The notes: generated by a model not told the origin, from the letters alone. DNA of 35,132 nt from Chitinophagaceae bacterium (GCA_004322425.1 SCVJ01000029.1:1-35132); one strand, 5' to 3'; shown: positions 16,417-26,003, counted from the stretch's first letter. Numbers and translations: made by a program.

Positions 16417-17412
16417 TTGTCTATCAATTTTTCCAAAGAAACATACTTGTATTGGTACGAGTTAATGCAACTTATAAGACAGTTTGAACTGATCTCGGAG
16501 GAGAAGTACAAAATGGAAGGTAAAATTCGTGGATTTTATCATGCTTATGTAGGGCAAGAAGCTATTGCTGCAGGTTGCATGACCTCCACTCTTTCCGAAG
16601 ATTTATTTATCACTTCATATCGTGATCACGGTTTAGCAATTGCTAAAGGTGTTTCTGTAAATAGTTGTATGGCCGAATTGTACGGTAAAGCAACTGGTTG
16701 TGCAAAAGGCAAGGGAGGAAGTATGCACTTTTTTGGAAAGGATGTGAATTTTTATGGCGGACATGGAATTGTGGGAGCTCAAATAGGAACAGGAGCAGGG
16801 TTGGCTTTTGCTGAACAATACAGAGATTCTGAAAATGTGGTGTTATGTTTTTTTGGAGATGGAGCAGCTCGCCAAGGTATTTTGCATGAAACCTTCAACC
16901 TGGCTATGTTATGGAAATTACCAGTAATTTTTATTTGTGAGAATAATAATTACGCGATGGGCACTTCTATTGAAAGAACTAGCAATGTTATTGATATTTA
17001 TAAGTTGGCCGATGCCTACGAAATGCCGGCAGATGCTGTAGACGGAATGAGTCCCGAGTCTGTTCACGAAGCTGTTGACCGTGCAGTAAAAAGAGCAAGA
17101 GAGAAAGGTGGACCTACTTTGTTGGAATTAAAAACATATCGCTATAAAGGTCATTCCATTAGCGATCCTCAGAAGTATAGAAGTAAGGATGAAGTAGAAG
17201 AGTTTAAAGATCAAGATCCTATTCAACAAATTCGAACAAAAATTATAGCATCAAATATCGCCACTGAAGAAGACATTTTAGCAATTAACGCAAGAGTAGA
17301 TTCCATTGTTGCAGAATCGGTTAAATTTGCAGAAGAAAGTCCGTGGCCCGATGATAGCGAAGTTTTGAAAGATGTTTATGTCGATCAGAATTATCCATTT
17401 ATTATTGATTAA
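16417..17412 (+). CDS. pdhA: Pyruvate dehydrogenase E1 component, alpha subunit (TTG start)
   Basis: Thiamine-diphosphate subunit of the pyruvate dehydrogenase complex that decarboxylates pyruvate on the way to acetyl-CoA; it works as a heterotetramer with PdhB. Seen are FYHAYVGQEA (40-49), SYRDHG (67-72), GKGGSMHFF (98-106), the ThDP motif GDGAARQG (147-154) through NNNYAMGTS, and the regulatory loop YKGHSISDPQKYR. The N-terminal FSKETYLYWYELM matches other Bacteroidota PdhA proteins and is only included if translation begins at TTG 16417; the first ATG would cut 16 residues. 331 residues is a usual length. pdhB and E2/E3 genes are not adjacent, so specificity for pyruvate over branched-chain keto acids rests on sequence resemblance. 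Confidence 0.9.
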   Translation: MSINFSKETYLYWYELMQLIRQFELISEEKYKMEGKIRGFYHAYVGQEAIAAGCMTSTLSEDLFITSYRDHGLAIAKGVSVNSCMAELYGKATGCAKGKGGSMHFFGKDVNFYGGHGIVGAQIGTGAGLAFAEQYRDSENVVLCFFGDGAARQGILHETFNLAMLWKLPVIFICENNNYAMGTSIERTSNVIDIYKLADAYEMPADAVDGMSPESVHEAVDRAVKRAREKGGPTLLELKTYRYKGHSISDPQKYRSKDEVEEFKDQDPIQQIRTKIIASNIATEEDILAINARVDSIVAESVKFAEESPWPDDSEVLKDVYVDQNYPFIID

Positions 17413-17435
17413 TCTTTTTAATATTAAACAACCGT

Positions 17436-18116
17436 ATGGCAGTTAAGAATTCAATTTCAGAGAATGAGCACGATGAGAAAATTGTTTTGAAAGCAAAGCA
17501 ATTATGGAATTCCAATCAAAAATCAATTTCAATCGCAGTTGTAGCTATTGCAATAATCATTGGAGGTTATTGGAGTTACAATAATTTTATTCAAAAGCCA
17601 AAAGAAGCCAAAGCAGCTGATGCCCTATTTAAGGCAGAAGAATATTATCGTGTAGATAGTTTGCAAAAAGCTTTGCACGGTGACGGATTAAATATTGGAT
17701 TGATAAAAGTGCTTGATAAATTTAGTGGAACTAAAGCTGCAAATCTTGCACATTTTTATGCAGGTGATTGCTATTTACGAACCGGAGATTTTGCAAATGC
17801 CATAAAGCAATTAGAAGCATTTGACACCGATGCAGCACAAGTTCAGGCACGAGCCTATAAGTTATTGGCTGATGCTTATTCTGAGTTAAACAAAAATGAT
17901 GAGGCTATTTCCTATTATCAAAAAGCGGCTCATCATTTCACAGATGACACTTACAATGCAGCTGAATATCTTTTCAATGCAGCAGGACTTGCCGAAAAAA
18001 CTGGTAAAACTAAAGAAGCAATTGAACTTTATAAAGAAGTAAAAGATAAATTTCCCGGCACTCAACAAAGTAGTGAAGCTGACAAATATTTAGCAAAACT
18101 TGGAGTTTATAATTAA
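17436..18116 (+). CDS. Membrane-anchored tetratricopeptide repeat protein
   Basis: A 226-residue protein with a polar N-terminal stretch, a single hydrophobic span (about 29-46, ISIAVVAIAIIIGGYWSY) and a TPR-rich remainder. TPR-like units can be seen around 108-125 (AHFYAGDCYLRTGDF), 141-165 (ARAYKLLADAYSELNKNDEA) and 178-200 (AEYLFNAAGLAEKTGKTKEA). The layout resembles YfgM/TPR_21-type proteins, with the repeats in the periplasm after an uncleaved anchor. In relatives this gene often lies near recF, as here. It follows pdhA by 23 bases, so readthrough is likely, and ends at a strong terminator. Its role is unknown beyond protein-protein contacts. Confidence 0.82.
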   Translation: MAVKNSISENEHDEKIVLKAKQLWNSNQKSISIAVVAIAIIIGGYWSYNNFIQKPKEAKAADALFKAEEYYRVDSLQKALHGDGLNIGLIKVLDKFSGTKAANLAHFYAGDCYLRTGDFANAIKQLEAFDTDAAQVQARAYKLLADAYSELNKNDEAISYYQKAAHHFTDDTYNAAEYLFNAAGLAEKTGKTKEAIELYKEVKDKFPGTQQSSEADKYLAKLGVYN

Positions 18117-18137
18117 AATGAGATCTTAAATTATTTT

Positions 18138-18170
18138 AATGGCATTCACACAAGAATGCCATTTTTGTTT
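18138..18170 (+). terminator. Intrinsic terminator after the pdhA-TPR unit
   Basis: Perfect ten-base-pair stem AATGGCATTC (18138-18147) with GAATGCCATT (18154-18163), six-base loop ACACAA, followed by a T-rich tract. Confidence 0.9.
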
Positions 18171-18219
18171 TATAAAACCTATATTTTTATAGCTTATTAG
18201 TTTAAACAGTTTTTGTTGT

Positions 18220-18939
18220 ATGAACGTTCAATTATTTATACCTTGCTTTATTGATCAATTATATCCTGCCACTGCTTTTAATATGATTAAAGTGTTGGAA
18301 AAAACTGGATGTAGCATTACCTATAATGCAAAGCAAACCTGTTGCGGACAACCCGCTTTTAATGCTGGATTTTGGGATGAAGCCAGATCGGTTTGTATGA
18401 AATTTGTTGCAGACTTTAAAGGAAACGATTATATAGTTGTACCAAGCTCAAGTTGTGCTGGTTTTGTTCGCAACTATTATTTTAAACTTTTAGAAAATTC
18501 ATCAGTGCATAATGAAGTGAAAGAATTGAGTAAACGAATTTTTGAATTTTCGGAGTTTATGGTAAACATTTTACAAATAGAAAATGTAGGTGCAAAATTG
18601 AATGGCAAAGCAACCTATCACGACAGTTGTTCTGCATTGCGTGAATGCAAAATAAATAAAGAACCGAGAAGACTGCTTTCGCACGTTAAAGAATTGGAAT
18701 TAATTGAAATGAACGATACTAATACCTGTTGTGGATTTGGAGGATCATTTGCTGTAAAATTTGAACCCATTTCAATTGGAATGGCCGAACAAAAAGTTGA
18801 AAATGCATTGGCAACAAATGCCGACTATCTAATTTCCACTGATCATTCCTGCTTAATGCATTTGGATGGCTATATTAAGAATAAAGGATACAAATTAAAA
18901 ACCTTACACATCGCCGACGTATTGGCGAGTGGTTGGTGA
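18220..18939 (+). CDS. lutA: (Fe-S)-binding CCG-domain protein, LutA/YkgE-like
   Basis: A 239-residue protein with two CCG (cysteine-rich) domains as in LutA and heterodisulfide-reductase subunits. Conserved cysteine motifs are CFIDQLYP (Cys9), TCCGQPAFNAG (about 41-51), VPSSSC (about 70-75), YHDSC (about 133-137) and TCCGFGGSFAVK (about 168-179), with a last Cys in STDHSCLMH. LutA works with LutB and LutC in oxidising L-lactate to pyruvate. LutB and LutC genes are not beside it in this window, so the partner is either elsewhere or different. The EVE-domain gene starts 13 bases downstream and is probably cotranscribed. Confidence 0.85.
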   Translation: MNVQLFIPCFIDQLYPATAFNMIKVLEKTGCSITYNAKQTCCGQPAFNAGFWDEARSVCMKFVADFKGNDYIVVPSSSCAGFVRNYYFKLLENSSVHNEVKELSKRIFEFSEFMVNILQIENVGAKLNGKATYHDSCSALRECKINKEPRRLLSHVKELELIEMNDTNTCCGFGGSFAVKFEPISIGMAEQKVENALATNADYLISTDHSCLMHLDGYIKNKGYKLKTLHIADVLASGW

Positions 18940-18952
18940 CAAATAATTTTCA

Positions 18953-19366
18953 ATGGCTTATTGGCTTGTAAAATCAGAACCTTCTGTCTATTCTTGGGAT
19001 GATTTTGTAAAAGAAGGGCAAACTTCTTGGACGGGTGTTCGCAACTATACTGCTCGTCTTCATCTTCGAAATATGAAAATAGGGGATGAAGTTTTTTTTT
19101 ATCATAGTAACGAAGGAATAGAAATTATAGGCATTGCAATAGTGATTAAAGACTTTTATCAAGATTCCACAACAACAGATGAAAGATGGGTTGCCGTTAC
19201 GTTAAAACCAAAAAGAAAATTAAAAAATTCCGTTTCGCTTGCTGAAATCAAAAAAAGAAAAGAGTTGGCTACTATGGCTCTGATAAGAATTAGCCGACTT
19301 TCTGTTCAACCCGTTACGGATGATGAATATAAAATAATCATATCAATGGGAGCAGGGAATAGGTAA
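18953..19366 (+). CDS. EVE domain-containing protein
   Basis: A single-domain 137-residue EVE protein. It starts with the typical YWLVKSEPSVYSWDDF and shows WTGVRNYTARLHLRNMKIGDEVFFYHS, which forms the PUA-like base-binding pocket. EVE domains recognise modified bases in DNA or RNA; stand-alone bacterial versions are proposed to bind modified nucleotides in RNA. No modification or restriction gene is near. It is shorter than many homologues (about 150) but has the usual core. It follows the LutA-like gene by 13 bases and ends 2 bases from the convergent saccharopine dehydrogenase-like gene. Confidence 0.9.
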   Translation: MAYWLVKSEPSVYSWDDFVKEGQTSWTGVRNYTARLHLRNMKIGDEVFFYHSNEGIEIIGIAIVIKDFYQDSTTTDERWVAVTLKPKRKLKNSVSLAEIKKRKELATMALIRISRLSVQPVTDDEYKIIISMGAGNR

Positions 19367-19368
19367 TG

Positions 19369-20667
19369 TTAACTTCCTTCTTCTTGAAATTCAATTCCAT
19401 ATTTTTCTAACTCTTTAAGAACAGGCAAATATATTTTTGGATGAGTGGGAATATGAAGTCCATCTAATTTAATTTCTCCATTTAATATAAGTCGTGCGGC
19501 AATTCCCAAGGGCAAGCCTACTGTTTTTGCCATTGCTGTGTGCAAATGATTTTCTCCTTTTACAACTAAAGTACTGTTGCGTTTAAATTGTTTTGTTTCT
19601 ATTTTATATTCCAATTCATGCTTCATTACAATCATATCTTTATCTTGGTGTAATAACGATAATTTATTTTCTAAAATAAGCTGCATTACATCGGCAGCAC
19701 TTGAAGAGTCTTTTCCAATAATAGTTTCATCATCATCAAGTCCCAAGAATTGTAGTTGTTCCAATATGGTTTTGTCGAGAGTTGAAATATCAAACGCATA
19801 TTTTTGAAAATGATCTTGATAGAAACTTTTAAGTGATTTGTTTTTTGTGTTGTACAGAAATAGTTCGTCGGTTAGTTTCAATTGCACGATTTGATTCCAG
19901 CCTTTTATGAAATTCGGGTGGCGCAATGTAGTTCGAATAAAAGTCGAAGCTTGTTGTAAACCATAAAGTGTAGCGTAACTCCTCGAATCACGATTGGGAT
20001 ACCAATCATAAGAACCAAGGCCTGTTATTTCTATTTCCTTTCTAGTTTTAAAAAGTTGATCATAATTAATATTTACTGGCATTCCATTTTCTTGATAAGT
20101 AGCACCTGCTTTTCCCGCCATCACTACACTTTTCGTATTCCAACTAATTTTATAATGCCAAGGGTTATTGTCATTTTCAGGAGCTACTAGTCCTCCGCAA
20201 TGTGACTTAAAAGAAGAGATTTCACCTCCTTGATTTCGTATTTCATCAATTAATTTCATCGCACTCATGTGATCAATGCCGGGATCTAATCCCATTTCGC
20301 ATAGAAACAAAAGTTTATTTTTTTCAATGTCTGATTGGAGTTGACGAATGTTCTCGTCAATGTAGGAAGCCGTAAGAAGATTTTTTTTTGCTGCTATACA
20401 ATTTTTAGCAACAATAAAATGCAAGGCAGGAGGGAGTAATGAAATTACAATATCGGCTTGTTGAATGTGCTGATTTCTTAATTCAGAATTTTCGATGTCA
20501 AAAGAATGGGCTTCACCAAAAAACGAATTACCAACTTTTGATGTAGCTAATCGAGTATCTGCATCCACCACCTTTAGTTTCCAATTTTCGGTAGCTGCAG
20601 TATCCAATAAATATTCAATCAAAACTGTCGCCGACTTACCAGCACCAAATAAAAGAATCGTTCTCAT
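19369..20667 (-). CDS. Saccharopine dehydrogenase family protein
   Basis: A 432-residue NAD(P)-dependent oxidoreductase of the saccharopine dehydrogenase/Lys9 type. The N-terminus has the Rossmann loop ILLFGAGKSATVL (about 4-16), followed by the VVDADTRLA strand carrying the cofactor-discriminating acidic residue, and the segment EMGLDPGIDHMSAM (about 148-161) typical of saccharopine reductases. The C-terminal half includes the catalytic-domain pieces LVAPENDNNPW and TVGLPLGIAARLIL. Lysine degradation via saccharopine or reductive aminoadipate metabolism is the family role; no partner lysine gene is in view, so substrate is uncertain. Likely monocistronic, divergent from gyrA across 158 bases. 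Confidence 0.85.
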   Translation of the reverse strand: MRTILLFGAGKSATVLIEYLLDTAATENWKLKVVDADTRLATSKVGNSFFGEAHSFDIENSELRNQHIQQADIVISLLPPALHFIVAKNCIAAKKNLLTASYIDENIRQLQSDIEKNKLLFLCEMGLDPGIDHMSAMKLIDEIRNQGGEISSFKSHCGGLVAPENDNNPWHYKISWNTKSVVMAGKAGATYQENGMPVNINYDQLFKTRKEIEITGLGSYDWYPNRDSRSYATLYGLQQASTFIRTTLRHPNFIKGWNQIVQLKLTDELFLYNTKNKSLKSFYQDHFQKYAFDISTLDKTILEQLQFLGLDDDETIIGKDSSSAADVMQLILENKLSLLHQDKDMIVMKHELEYKIETKQFKRNSTLVVKGENHLHTAMAKTVGLPLGIAARLILNGEIKLDGLHIPTHPKIYLPVLKELEKYGIEFQEEGS

Positions 20668-20728
20668 AATTTATCATTAATTCCGAGTGGGAAATTAAGT
20701 ATTCGCCAACAAAATTCCCATTAAAAAA

Positions 20729-20751
20729 AGGGGATAAAATCCTCTATTTTT
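20729..20751. terminator. Terminator-like hairpin in the gyrA upstream region
   Basis: AGGGGAT (20729-20735) pairs with ATCCTCT (20739-20745) over a three-base loop, with one G-T pair, flanked by an A run before and a T run after, so it looks like an intrinsic terminator on either strand. It lies upstream of the gyrA -7 element with no plus-strand gene ending nearby, so it may insulate gyrA or be chance. Confidence 0.4.
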
Positions 20752-20776
20752 ATTCGATTTTGCAGCTTAAAATCGG

Positions 20777-20784
20777 TACATTTG
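20777..20784 (+). promoter_or_regulatory. Predicted -7 element of gyrA
   Basis: TACATTTG matches TAnnTTTG exactly and ends 41 bases before the gyrA ATG. A TTTTG run (20758-20762) lies 14 bases upstream, shorter than the usual spacing. Confidence 0.5.
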
Positions 20785-20825
20785 CCTTCCTTTTATTTTG
20801 AATATTAAAACAAGGGCAACAAGCT

Positions 20826-23363
20826 ATGGACGAGACTTTTCAAGCAAATCAAACTCAAGATAATGATCGTGTAATTTCTGTCAACATCGAGGAACAAATG
20901 AAGACAGCCTATATCGATTATTCGATGTCTGTAATTGTAGGTCGTGCTTTGCCTGATGTTCGCGATGGTTTAAAGCCAGTTCATCGTAGAATTTTATATG
21001 CGATGAATGAATTAGGATTGCACTACAATAAACCATTTAAAAAATCAGCCCGTATTGTTGGAGAGGTTTTGGGTAAATATCATCCTCATGGCGACACGGC
21101 AGTTTACGATGCTATGGTGAGAATGGCGCAAGATTGGAATATGCGTTATGCAATTATCGACAAGCAAGGAAACTTTGGAACACAAGATGGTGACGGTCCT
21201 GCCGCCATGCGTTATACAGAAGCACGTTTACATCGTTTTTCGGATAGCATGCTCAACGACTTGGATAAGGAAACAGTAAACTTTCAATCCAATTTTGATG
21301 ATACTGAAACTGAGCCTACGGTACTTCCTACAAGAATTCCGCAGTTATTAGTGAACGGCTCCAGTGGAATTGCTGTTGGAATGGCAACTAATATGCTTCC
21401 TCATAATTTAAGCGAAGTCATTGACGGTTGTATTGCTTATATCGATAATAAGAATATTACTATTGAGGAATTAATACAATTTGTAAAAGCCCCTGATTTT
21501 CCTACTAAAGGAATTATTTATGGAATGGAGGGTGTAAAAGCTGGTATGCACTTTGGTAGAGGCAGAGTTGTACTTAGAGGAAGATTATCCATAGAAACTA
21601 AAGCTAACGGAAAGGAACAAATCATTATTTCAGAAGTTCCTTATCAAGTAAGCAGAGATGTTCTTACCGAACGAATTGGTTTTTTAGTAAATGAGAAAAT
21701 TATTGTTGGAATTTCTCATGTAAATAATGAATCTAACGAAAAAGAAGGGACTCGAATTGTTATCGATTTAAAAAGAGATATAGCCGCTAATCTTATTGTT
21801 AACCAATTGTTTAAACATACAGAACTGCAAACTTCTTATGGCATCAACAATGTGGCATTAGTAAAAGGGCGTCCGAAAACTTTGAATTTGAAAGATCTGA
21901 TTTCGGAGTTTGTTGAATTTCGACACGAAGTTGTTGTTCGTAGAACACAATTTGAATTAAAGGAAGCTCAAAAGCGTGCTCATTTACTAAAAGGATATTT
22001 AATTGCATTGGATCATTTGGATGAAGTGATTAGGTTGATTAGATCTTCTTCCACTCCTGATATTGCCAAAACTAGTTTAGTAAATGCCGGTTGGGGTTTG
22101 GATGAAATTCAAGCCAAAGCAATATTGGAGATGCGTTTACAACGCCTCACCGGTATGGAAATGGATAAGATTAAAGCAGAGTATGAAGAATTGATGATAC
22201 TTATTGGTAAACTAACTGAGCTTTTGGCAAATGAAGGAATGCGATTTGAAATTATTAAGCAAGAGTTACTTGAAGTAAAAGAAAAATTTGGTGATGCTCG
22301 CAAAACTGAAATCACATACCTCGATGATGAAGTGCAAATAAAAGATTTAATAAAAGAAGAAGACGTTGTAATTACCATTTCTCATCTTGGCTATATTAAA
22401 AGAACAGCAGTGAATGAGTATCGTTCTCAAAGGCGAGGTGGAAGGGGTGTTTTGGGAGGAAGGACAAGAGAAGAAGATTGGATAGAACATTTATTTGTTG
22501 CATCCACACATCATACACTTATGTTTTTTACCGAAAAAGGAAGATGTTTTTGGTTGAACGCTTACGAAATTCCAGAAGGAGAGAAGACTGGCAAGGGACG
22601 TGCCATTCAGAATTTAATTCAGATTCCATCGGATGATAAAATTCGTGCAATTATTGATGTTAAGAATTTAAAAGATGAAGAATTTGTAACGTCAAATTAT
22701 ATTGTTCTTTGTACTAAAAAAGGAATTATTAAAAAAACACTTTTGGAAGACTTTAGTCGTCCAAGACAAACTGGTGTAAATGCAATAACGATTAATGAAG
22801 GGGATGAGCTCTTGGAAGCAAGAATGACTGATGGTAAATGTCAAATTATGCTGGCAGTTAAAAGTGGAAGAGCGATTCGTTTTTCAGAAGAAAAAGTCCG
22901 TGCAACTGGTAGAGGTGCCATTGGAGTTTCGGGTATTGATGTGGATGAAAACGGTGATGAAGTAGTGGGAATGCTATGTGTCAATTCAACTGATGATGCA
23001 ATGAAAACGGTGTTGGTAGTGAGTGAACGGGGTTTTGGAAAAAGAACTCCCGTTGATGAATATCGCTTCACAAACCGTGGTGGTAAAGGAGTTAAGACAA
23101 TTAATGTAACTGAAAAAACAGGTAAATTGGTGGGGATGCTTGATGTAGCTGAAAAAGAAGATTTACTAATTACTTGCAAAAGCGGTGTAACAATTCGTAT
23201 GAAAGTATCCAATATCAGTGAACAGGGCAGAGCAACTCAAGGTGTTAAATTAATACGACTTGATAACGAAGATGAGATAGCAGCCATTTCAAGAATTGAA
23301 GAGCAAGAACCAGAAACTTCTGACGAAGAAATTGCAGCAGAAAATAATGGAGTCCAATCTTAA
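20826..23363 (+). CDS. gyrA: DNA gyrase subunit A
   Basis: Subunit of the type II topoisomerase that introduces negative supercoils with GyrB. The 845 residues carry the winged-helix/tower breakage domain with [10 protein letters not shown] (86-95) and catalytic [10 protein letters not shown] (Tyr130), then the C-terminal beta-pinwheel. The GyrA box is present as QRRGGRG, which marks it as gyrase and not topoisomerase IV ParC. At the quinolone-resistance positions the residue matching E. coli Ser83 is Thr91 and that matching Asp87 is Asp95. The C-terminus is acidic, with many Glu. A TPR-protein gene follows after 37 bases and is probably cotranscribed. Confidence 0.97.
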   Translation: MDETFQANQTQDNDRVISVNIEEQMKTAYIDYSMSVIVGRALPDVRDGLKPVHRRILYAMNELGLHYNKPFKKSARIVGEVLGKYHPHGDTAVYDAMVRMAQDWNMRYAIIDKQGNFGTQDGDGPAAMRYTEARLHRFSDSMLNDLDKETVNFQSNFDDTETEPTVLPTRIPQLLVNGSSGIAVGMATNMLPHNLSEVIDGCIAYIDNKNITIEELIQFVKAPDFPTKGIIYGMEGVKAGMHFGRGRVVLRGRLSIETKANGKEQIIISEVPYQVSRDVLTERIGFLVNEKIIVGISHVNNESNEKEGTRIVIDLKRDIAANLIVNQLFKHTELQTSYGINNVALVKGRPKTLNLKDLISEFVEFRHEVVVRRTQFELKEAQKRAHLLKGYLIALDHLDEVIRLIRSSSTPDIAKTSLVNAGWGLDEIQAKAILEMRLQRLTGMEMDKIKAEYEELMILIGKLTELLANEGMRFEIIKQELLEVKEKFGDARKTEITYLDDEVQIKDLIKEEDVVITISHLGYIKRTAVNEYRSQRRGGRGVLGGRTREEDWIEHLFVASTHHTLMFFTEKGRCFWLNAYEIPEGEKTGKGRAIQNLIQIPSDDKIRAIIDVKNLKDEEFVTSNYIVLCTKKGIIKKTLLEDFSRPRQTGVNAITINEGDELLEARMTDGKCQIMLAVKSGRAIRFSEEKVRATGRGAIGVSGIDVDENGDEVVGMLCVNSTDDAMKTVLVVSERGFGKRTPVDEYRFTNRGGKGVKTINVTEKTGKLVGMLDVAEKEDLLITCKSGVTIRMKVSNISEQGRATQGVKLIRLDNEDEIAAISRIEEQEPETSDEEIAAENNGVQS

Positions 23364-23400
23364 TTTCCAAAAAATAGTTAAAACGATAAAAAAAATAAAT

Positions 23401-24660
23401 ATGAAAAAAGTTTATTCTCTTTTGCTAATTATGTTTCTAACCACTTCTTTAGTTGCACAAACTATTGATGATATTAAAGATTTAATTAGTAAAGCACAAT
23501 GGGATAAAGCCAAAACATCAGTAGATGCTTTTTTGTTAAAAGAAAAAAATGCAATTAAATGGGAGGGTTGGTATTACAAAGGAATAATTTATAATGAAAT
23601 TGCTAAAAGCGAAACCTATTCTGCTCTACATCCCGATGCAAGAATGACTTCTTTTGCTGCGTTTAAAAAATACTACGAAGTTGATACAAAAGCCATACAA
23701 GCTACGCTGGAACAGAATGTACGGTTATTTGAAATTTACAGTAATTACTTTGATTTAGCTGCTCAAAACTTCAATAAGAAAGATTATGCCGAAGCACTTA
23801 ATAATTTTAAAAACGCACATATCGTTGAATCTTTTATAGCATCAAAAGGATTTGATTATAATAATTTCACATTTCCGGAATTTGATACCACACTTATTCA
23901 AAACATAGCTTTGGCTGCTTTTATGGCGAAAAAAGAAGATGAAGCTGCTATCTATTATACAAAAATTACAGATCGTAAAATTGGTGGAAAAGGAAACGAA
24001 GATGGCTATCAGTTTTTAGTTGACTATCATTCTAAAAAAGGAGACTTACAAAATCGTTCCAAATATTTGCAACTGGGAAATGAAATTTATCCCGAAGATG
24101 ACTTTTGGTATTTAACAGAATTGGGTGAGATAGAAAATGAAATAGACAAGAAGAAAATTTTTGCTAAATATGAAGATCTCATTCCTAAATATCCCAACAA
24201 ACAAGTTTTACAATACAATTATGCTGTAGAGTTATTTAATTACGCATACACCAGTGAGGTAAAACCAGTTGAATACAAAGAAATTCAAAAGAAACTTGAA
24301 CAGAGAATAAAAACTATTTTGGAAAAAAAGCCAGATTATACTGAAGCTAACATTTTACTAGCTAAACATTTTTATAATTTAGCTTTTGACATTCAAGATG
24401 AGCAGCGACTTGTAAAAGGAACAAAGCCAGAGGATTTAAAAAAGAAAGCAGATTACAAAGCTTTGGTAAGTTCTACTTGTGATGAAATAATTAAATACGG
24501 ACTCATTGCTTTCGATTTCTATAACACAAAAACTACTTTAAAGACTTCCGAAAAGGGTAGTTTTAAAATGGTTGCTGATTTGCTTACCTCAGCCTATGAG
24601 ATGAAAGGAGATAATGTAAAAGCAGAGGAATACAAGAAGAAACAAGAATCAATTCAATAG
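23401..24660 (+). CDS. Secreted tetratricopeptide repeat protein downstream of gyrA
   Basis: A 419-residue protein starting at ATG 23401, where MKKVYSLLLIMFLTTSLVAQ is a classical signal peptide with likely cleavage after VAQ or SLVA. An upstream in-frame ATG at 23296 lies inside gyrA and would hide the signal, so it is rejected. The mature part is helical, with TPR-like units seen near 20-60 (KAQWDKAKTSVDAFLL), 115-140 (AAQNFNKKDYAEALNNFKNA), 185-205 and the C-terminal YEMKGDNVKAEEYKKK. It is probably periplasmic or outer-membrane associated. A TPR gene after gyrA recurs in Bacteroidota, from memory. No specific function is known. Confidence 0.82.
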   Translation: MKKVYSLLLIMFLTTSLVAQTIDDIKDLISKAQWDKAKTSVDAFLLKEKNAIKWEGWYYKGIIYNEIAKSETYSALHPDARMTSFAAFKKYYEVDTKAIQATLEQNVRLFEIYSNYFDLAAQNFNKKDYAEALNNFKNAHIVESFIASKGFDYNNFTFPEFDTTLIQNIALAAFMAKKEDEAAIYYTKITDRKIGGKGNEDGYQFLVDYHSKKGDLQNRSKYLQLGNEIYPEDDFWYLTELGEIENEIDKKKIFAKYEDLIPKYPNKQVLQYNYAVELFNYAYTSEVKPVEYKEIQKKLEQRIKTILEKKPDYTEANILLAKHFYNLAFDIQDEQRLVKGTKPEDLKKKADYKALVSSTCDEIIKYGLIAFDFYNTKTTLKTSEKGSFKMVADLLTSAYEMKGDNVKAEEYKKKQESIQ

Positions 24661-24665
24661 AAACT

Positions 24666-24697
24666 AACCACTTACTTTTCAGTAGGTGGTTTATTTT
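24666..24697 (+). terminator. Intrinsic terminator after the gyrA-TPR unit
   Basis: Eleven-base-pair stem AACCACTTACT (24666-24676) with AGTAGGTGGTT (24681-24691), one wobble pair, loop TTTC, followed by TATTTT. It starts 6 bases after the stop codon and lies between this gene and convergent serA. Confidence 0.85.
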
Positions 24698-24748
24698 AAA
24701 AACATCTATTTAACATAATATCAATTATGGGATATTTTTATTAGTCAG

Positions 24749-25990
24749 TTAATACAGCAATCTGAGTTTAATAGAATGCTTCACTTCCTTTAAAAGCTGA
24801 ATAGCTCTTTCTGATAGTAACCTATCCACATCCAAAACAACATATCCAATGTCGTCGTTGGTTTTTAGATACTGTCCTAAAATATTAATATTATTCTTAG
24901 AAAGTTGTGTGTTTATTTCAGAAAGTACACCAGGTAGATTTTGGTGAATATGCAAAATTCTGTGCGAACCTTCTTGTGGCGGCAAAGCCAATGATGGAAT
25001 AGTTTGTGATCCAAAACTGCTTCCCTTCTCTAAAAATTCAAAAAGTTTAAGACTCACATCATTGCCAATATTTTGCTGTGCCTCTTCGGTAGAACCACCA
25101 ATATGTGGAGTAAGAATTACATTTGGCAAACCCTGTAATGGACATAAAAAAGAATCTCCACTTTTTTCGGGCTCAATTGGAAAAACATCAACGGCAGCTC
25201 CGCTAATTTGGTTGGATAGAATTGCATTTCGCAATGCTACTAAATCTATCACTTCACCTCTTGCATAATTAATTATAATAGCGCCTTTCTTGCAAAGTTT
25301 GATATTAGTTTGATGAAGTAAATTTTTTGTTTGTTCAGTTTCAGGAACGTGCAAAGTAATTATATCTGAAAGTTTCAAAATATCTTTTAGCGATTTTATT
25401 CTAGCCGCATTTCCTAATGGCAGTTTTGTTTCAACATCATAAAAAATAACTTTTAATCCAAGCGATTCTGCCAAAACACTAACCTGACTACCAATATTTC
25501 CATATCCAATAATTCCCAAAGTTTTACCCCGTAATTCATAGCTACCATTCGATTCTTTCAGCCACACTCCTTCATGAGCAGCTTTATTTTTTTCAGAAAT
25601 ACGACGAATGAGCATTATTGCAGAACCAATAACTAACTCAGCAACCGATCTTGTATTGGAATACGGAGCATTAAAAACAGCAACACCTTTTTTGGTGGCT
25701 TCATTCAAATCAATTTGATTTACACCAATACAAAAGCAGCCAATCGCCTGCAATTTAGTGGCAGCATCCAATACCTTTTTTGTGATTTTGGTTTTGGAGC
25801 GAATCCCTAAAATATGAACGCCTTTAATTTCTTTTATTAATTCTTCATCAGATAAAGCTCTTCCAATCCTTTCTATTTGTGTATATCCATTTTGTTTAAA
25901 CTTTTTAATGGCGGTATCACTAATATTTTCAAGAAAAAGAATTTTAATCTTTTCTTTCGGATAACTTGTTTTGGATTCTTTCCGCTTCAT
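24749..25990 (-). CDS. serA: D-3-phosphoglycerate dehydrogenase
   Basis: First step of serine synthesis, oxidising 3-phosphoglycerate with NAD. The 413-residue length fits the E. coli-type enzyme (about 410) with an ACT domain. Motifs: NAD loop GIIGYGNIGSQV (159-170), catalytic Arg244 in NYARGEVID, Glu273 in DVFPIEPE, His296 in TPHIGGS, and a C-terminal ACT domain (about 343-413, RILHIHQNLPGVLSEIN) for serine feedback control. The frame is open upstream to 26107, but the ATG at 25990 is preferred: a perfect -7 element ends 5 bases before it and the longer reading would run into the divergent nnr start. serB and serC are not in the window. Confidence 0.95.
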   Translation of the reverse strand: MKRKESKTSYPKEKIKILFLENISDTAIKKFKQNGYTQIERIGRALSDEELIKEIKGVHILGIRSKTKITKKVLDAATKLQAIGCFCIGVNQIDLNEATKKGVAVFNAPYSNTRSVAELVIGSAIMLIRRISEKNKAAHEGVWLKESNGSYELRGKTLGIIGYGNIGSQVSVLAESLGLKVIFYDVETKLPLGNAARIKSLKDILKLSDIITLHVPETEQTKNLLHQTNIKLCKKGAIIINYARGEVIDLVALRNAILSNQISGAAVDVFPIEPEKSGDSFLCPLQGLPNVILTPHIGGSTEEAQQNIGNDVSLKLFEFLEKGSSFGSQTIPSLALPPQEGSHRILHIHQNLPGVLSEINTQLSKNNINILGQYLKTNDDIGYVVLDVDRLLSERAIQLLKEVKHSIKLRLLY

Positions 25991-25995
25991 TGGTA

Positions 25996-26003
25996 CAAAT
26001 ATA
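25996..26003 (-). promoter_or_regulatory. Predicted -7 element of serA
   Basis: Minus strand TATATTTG is an exact TAnnTTTG match, separated from the serA ATG by only 5 bases (TACCA), which implies a leaderless or near-leaderless mRNA and decides the start. No clear -33 TTG. Confidence 0.5.

Noticed and set aside
18953-19366. EVE protein as part of a defence or restriction system
   Set aside because: EVE domains do occur fused to restriction enzymes, but this is a single stand-alone domain beside a metabolic Fe-S protein, with no nuclease or methyltransferase near.
20688-20720. Inverted repeat TGGGAA...TTCCCA between the saccharopine dehydrogenase-like gene and gyrA
   Set aside because: Six-base arms with a 21-base loop are weak and easily due to chance; not listed as a regulatory site.
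22841-23212. 123-codon open frame antisense to gyrA
   Set aside because: Lies wholly within gyrA, a certain gene, and its product shows Ser/Pro/Thr-rich composition typical of a shadow frame.
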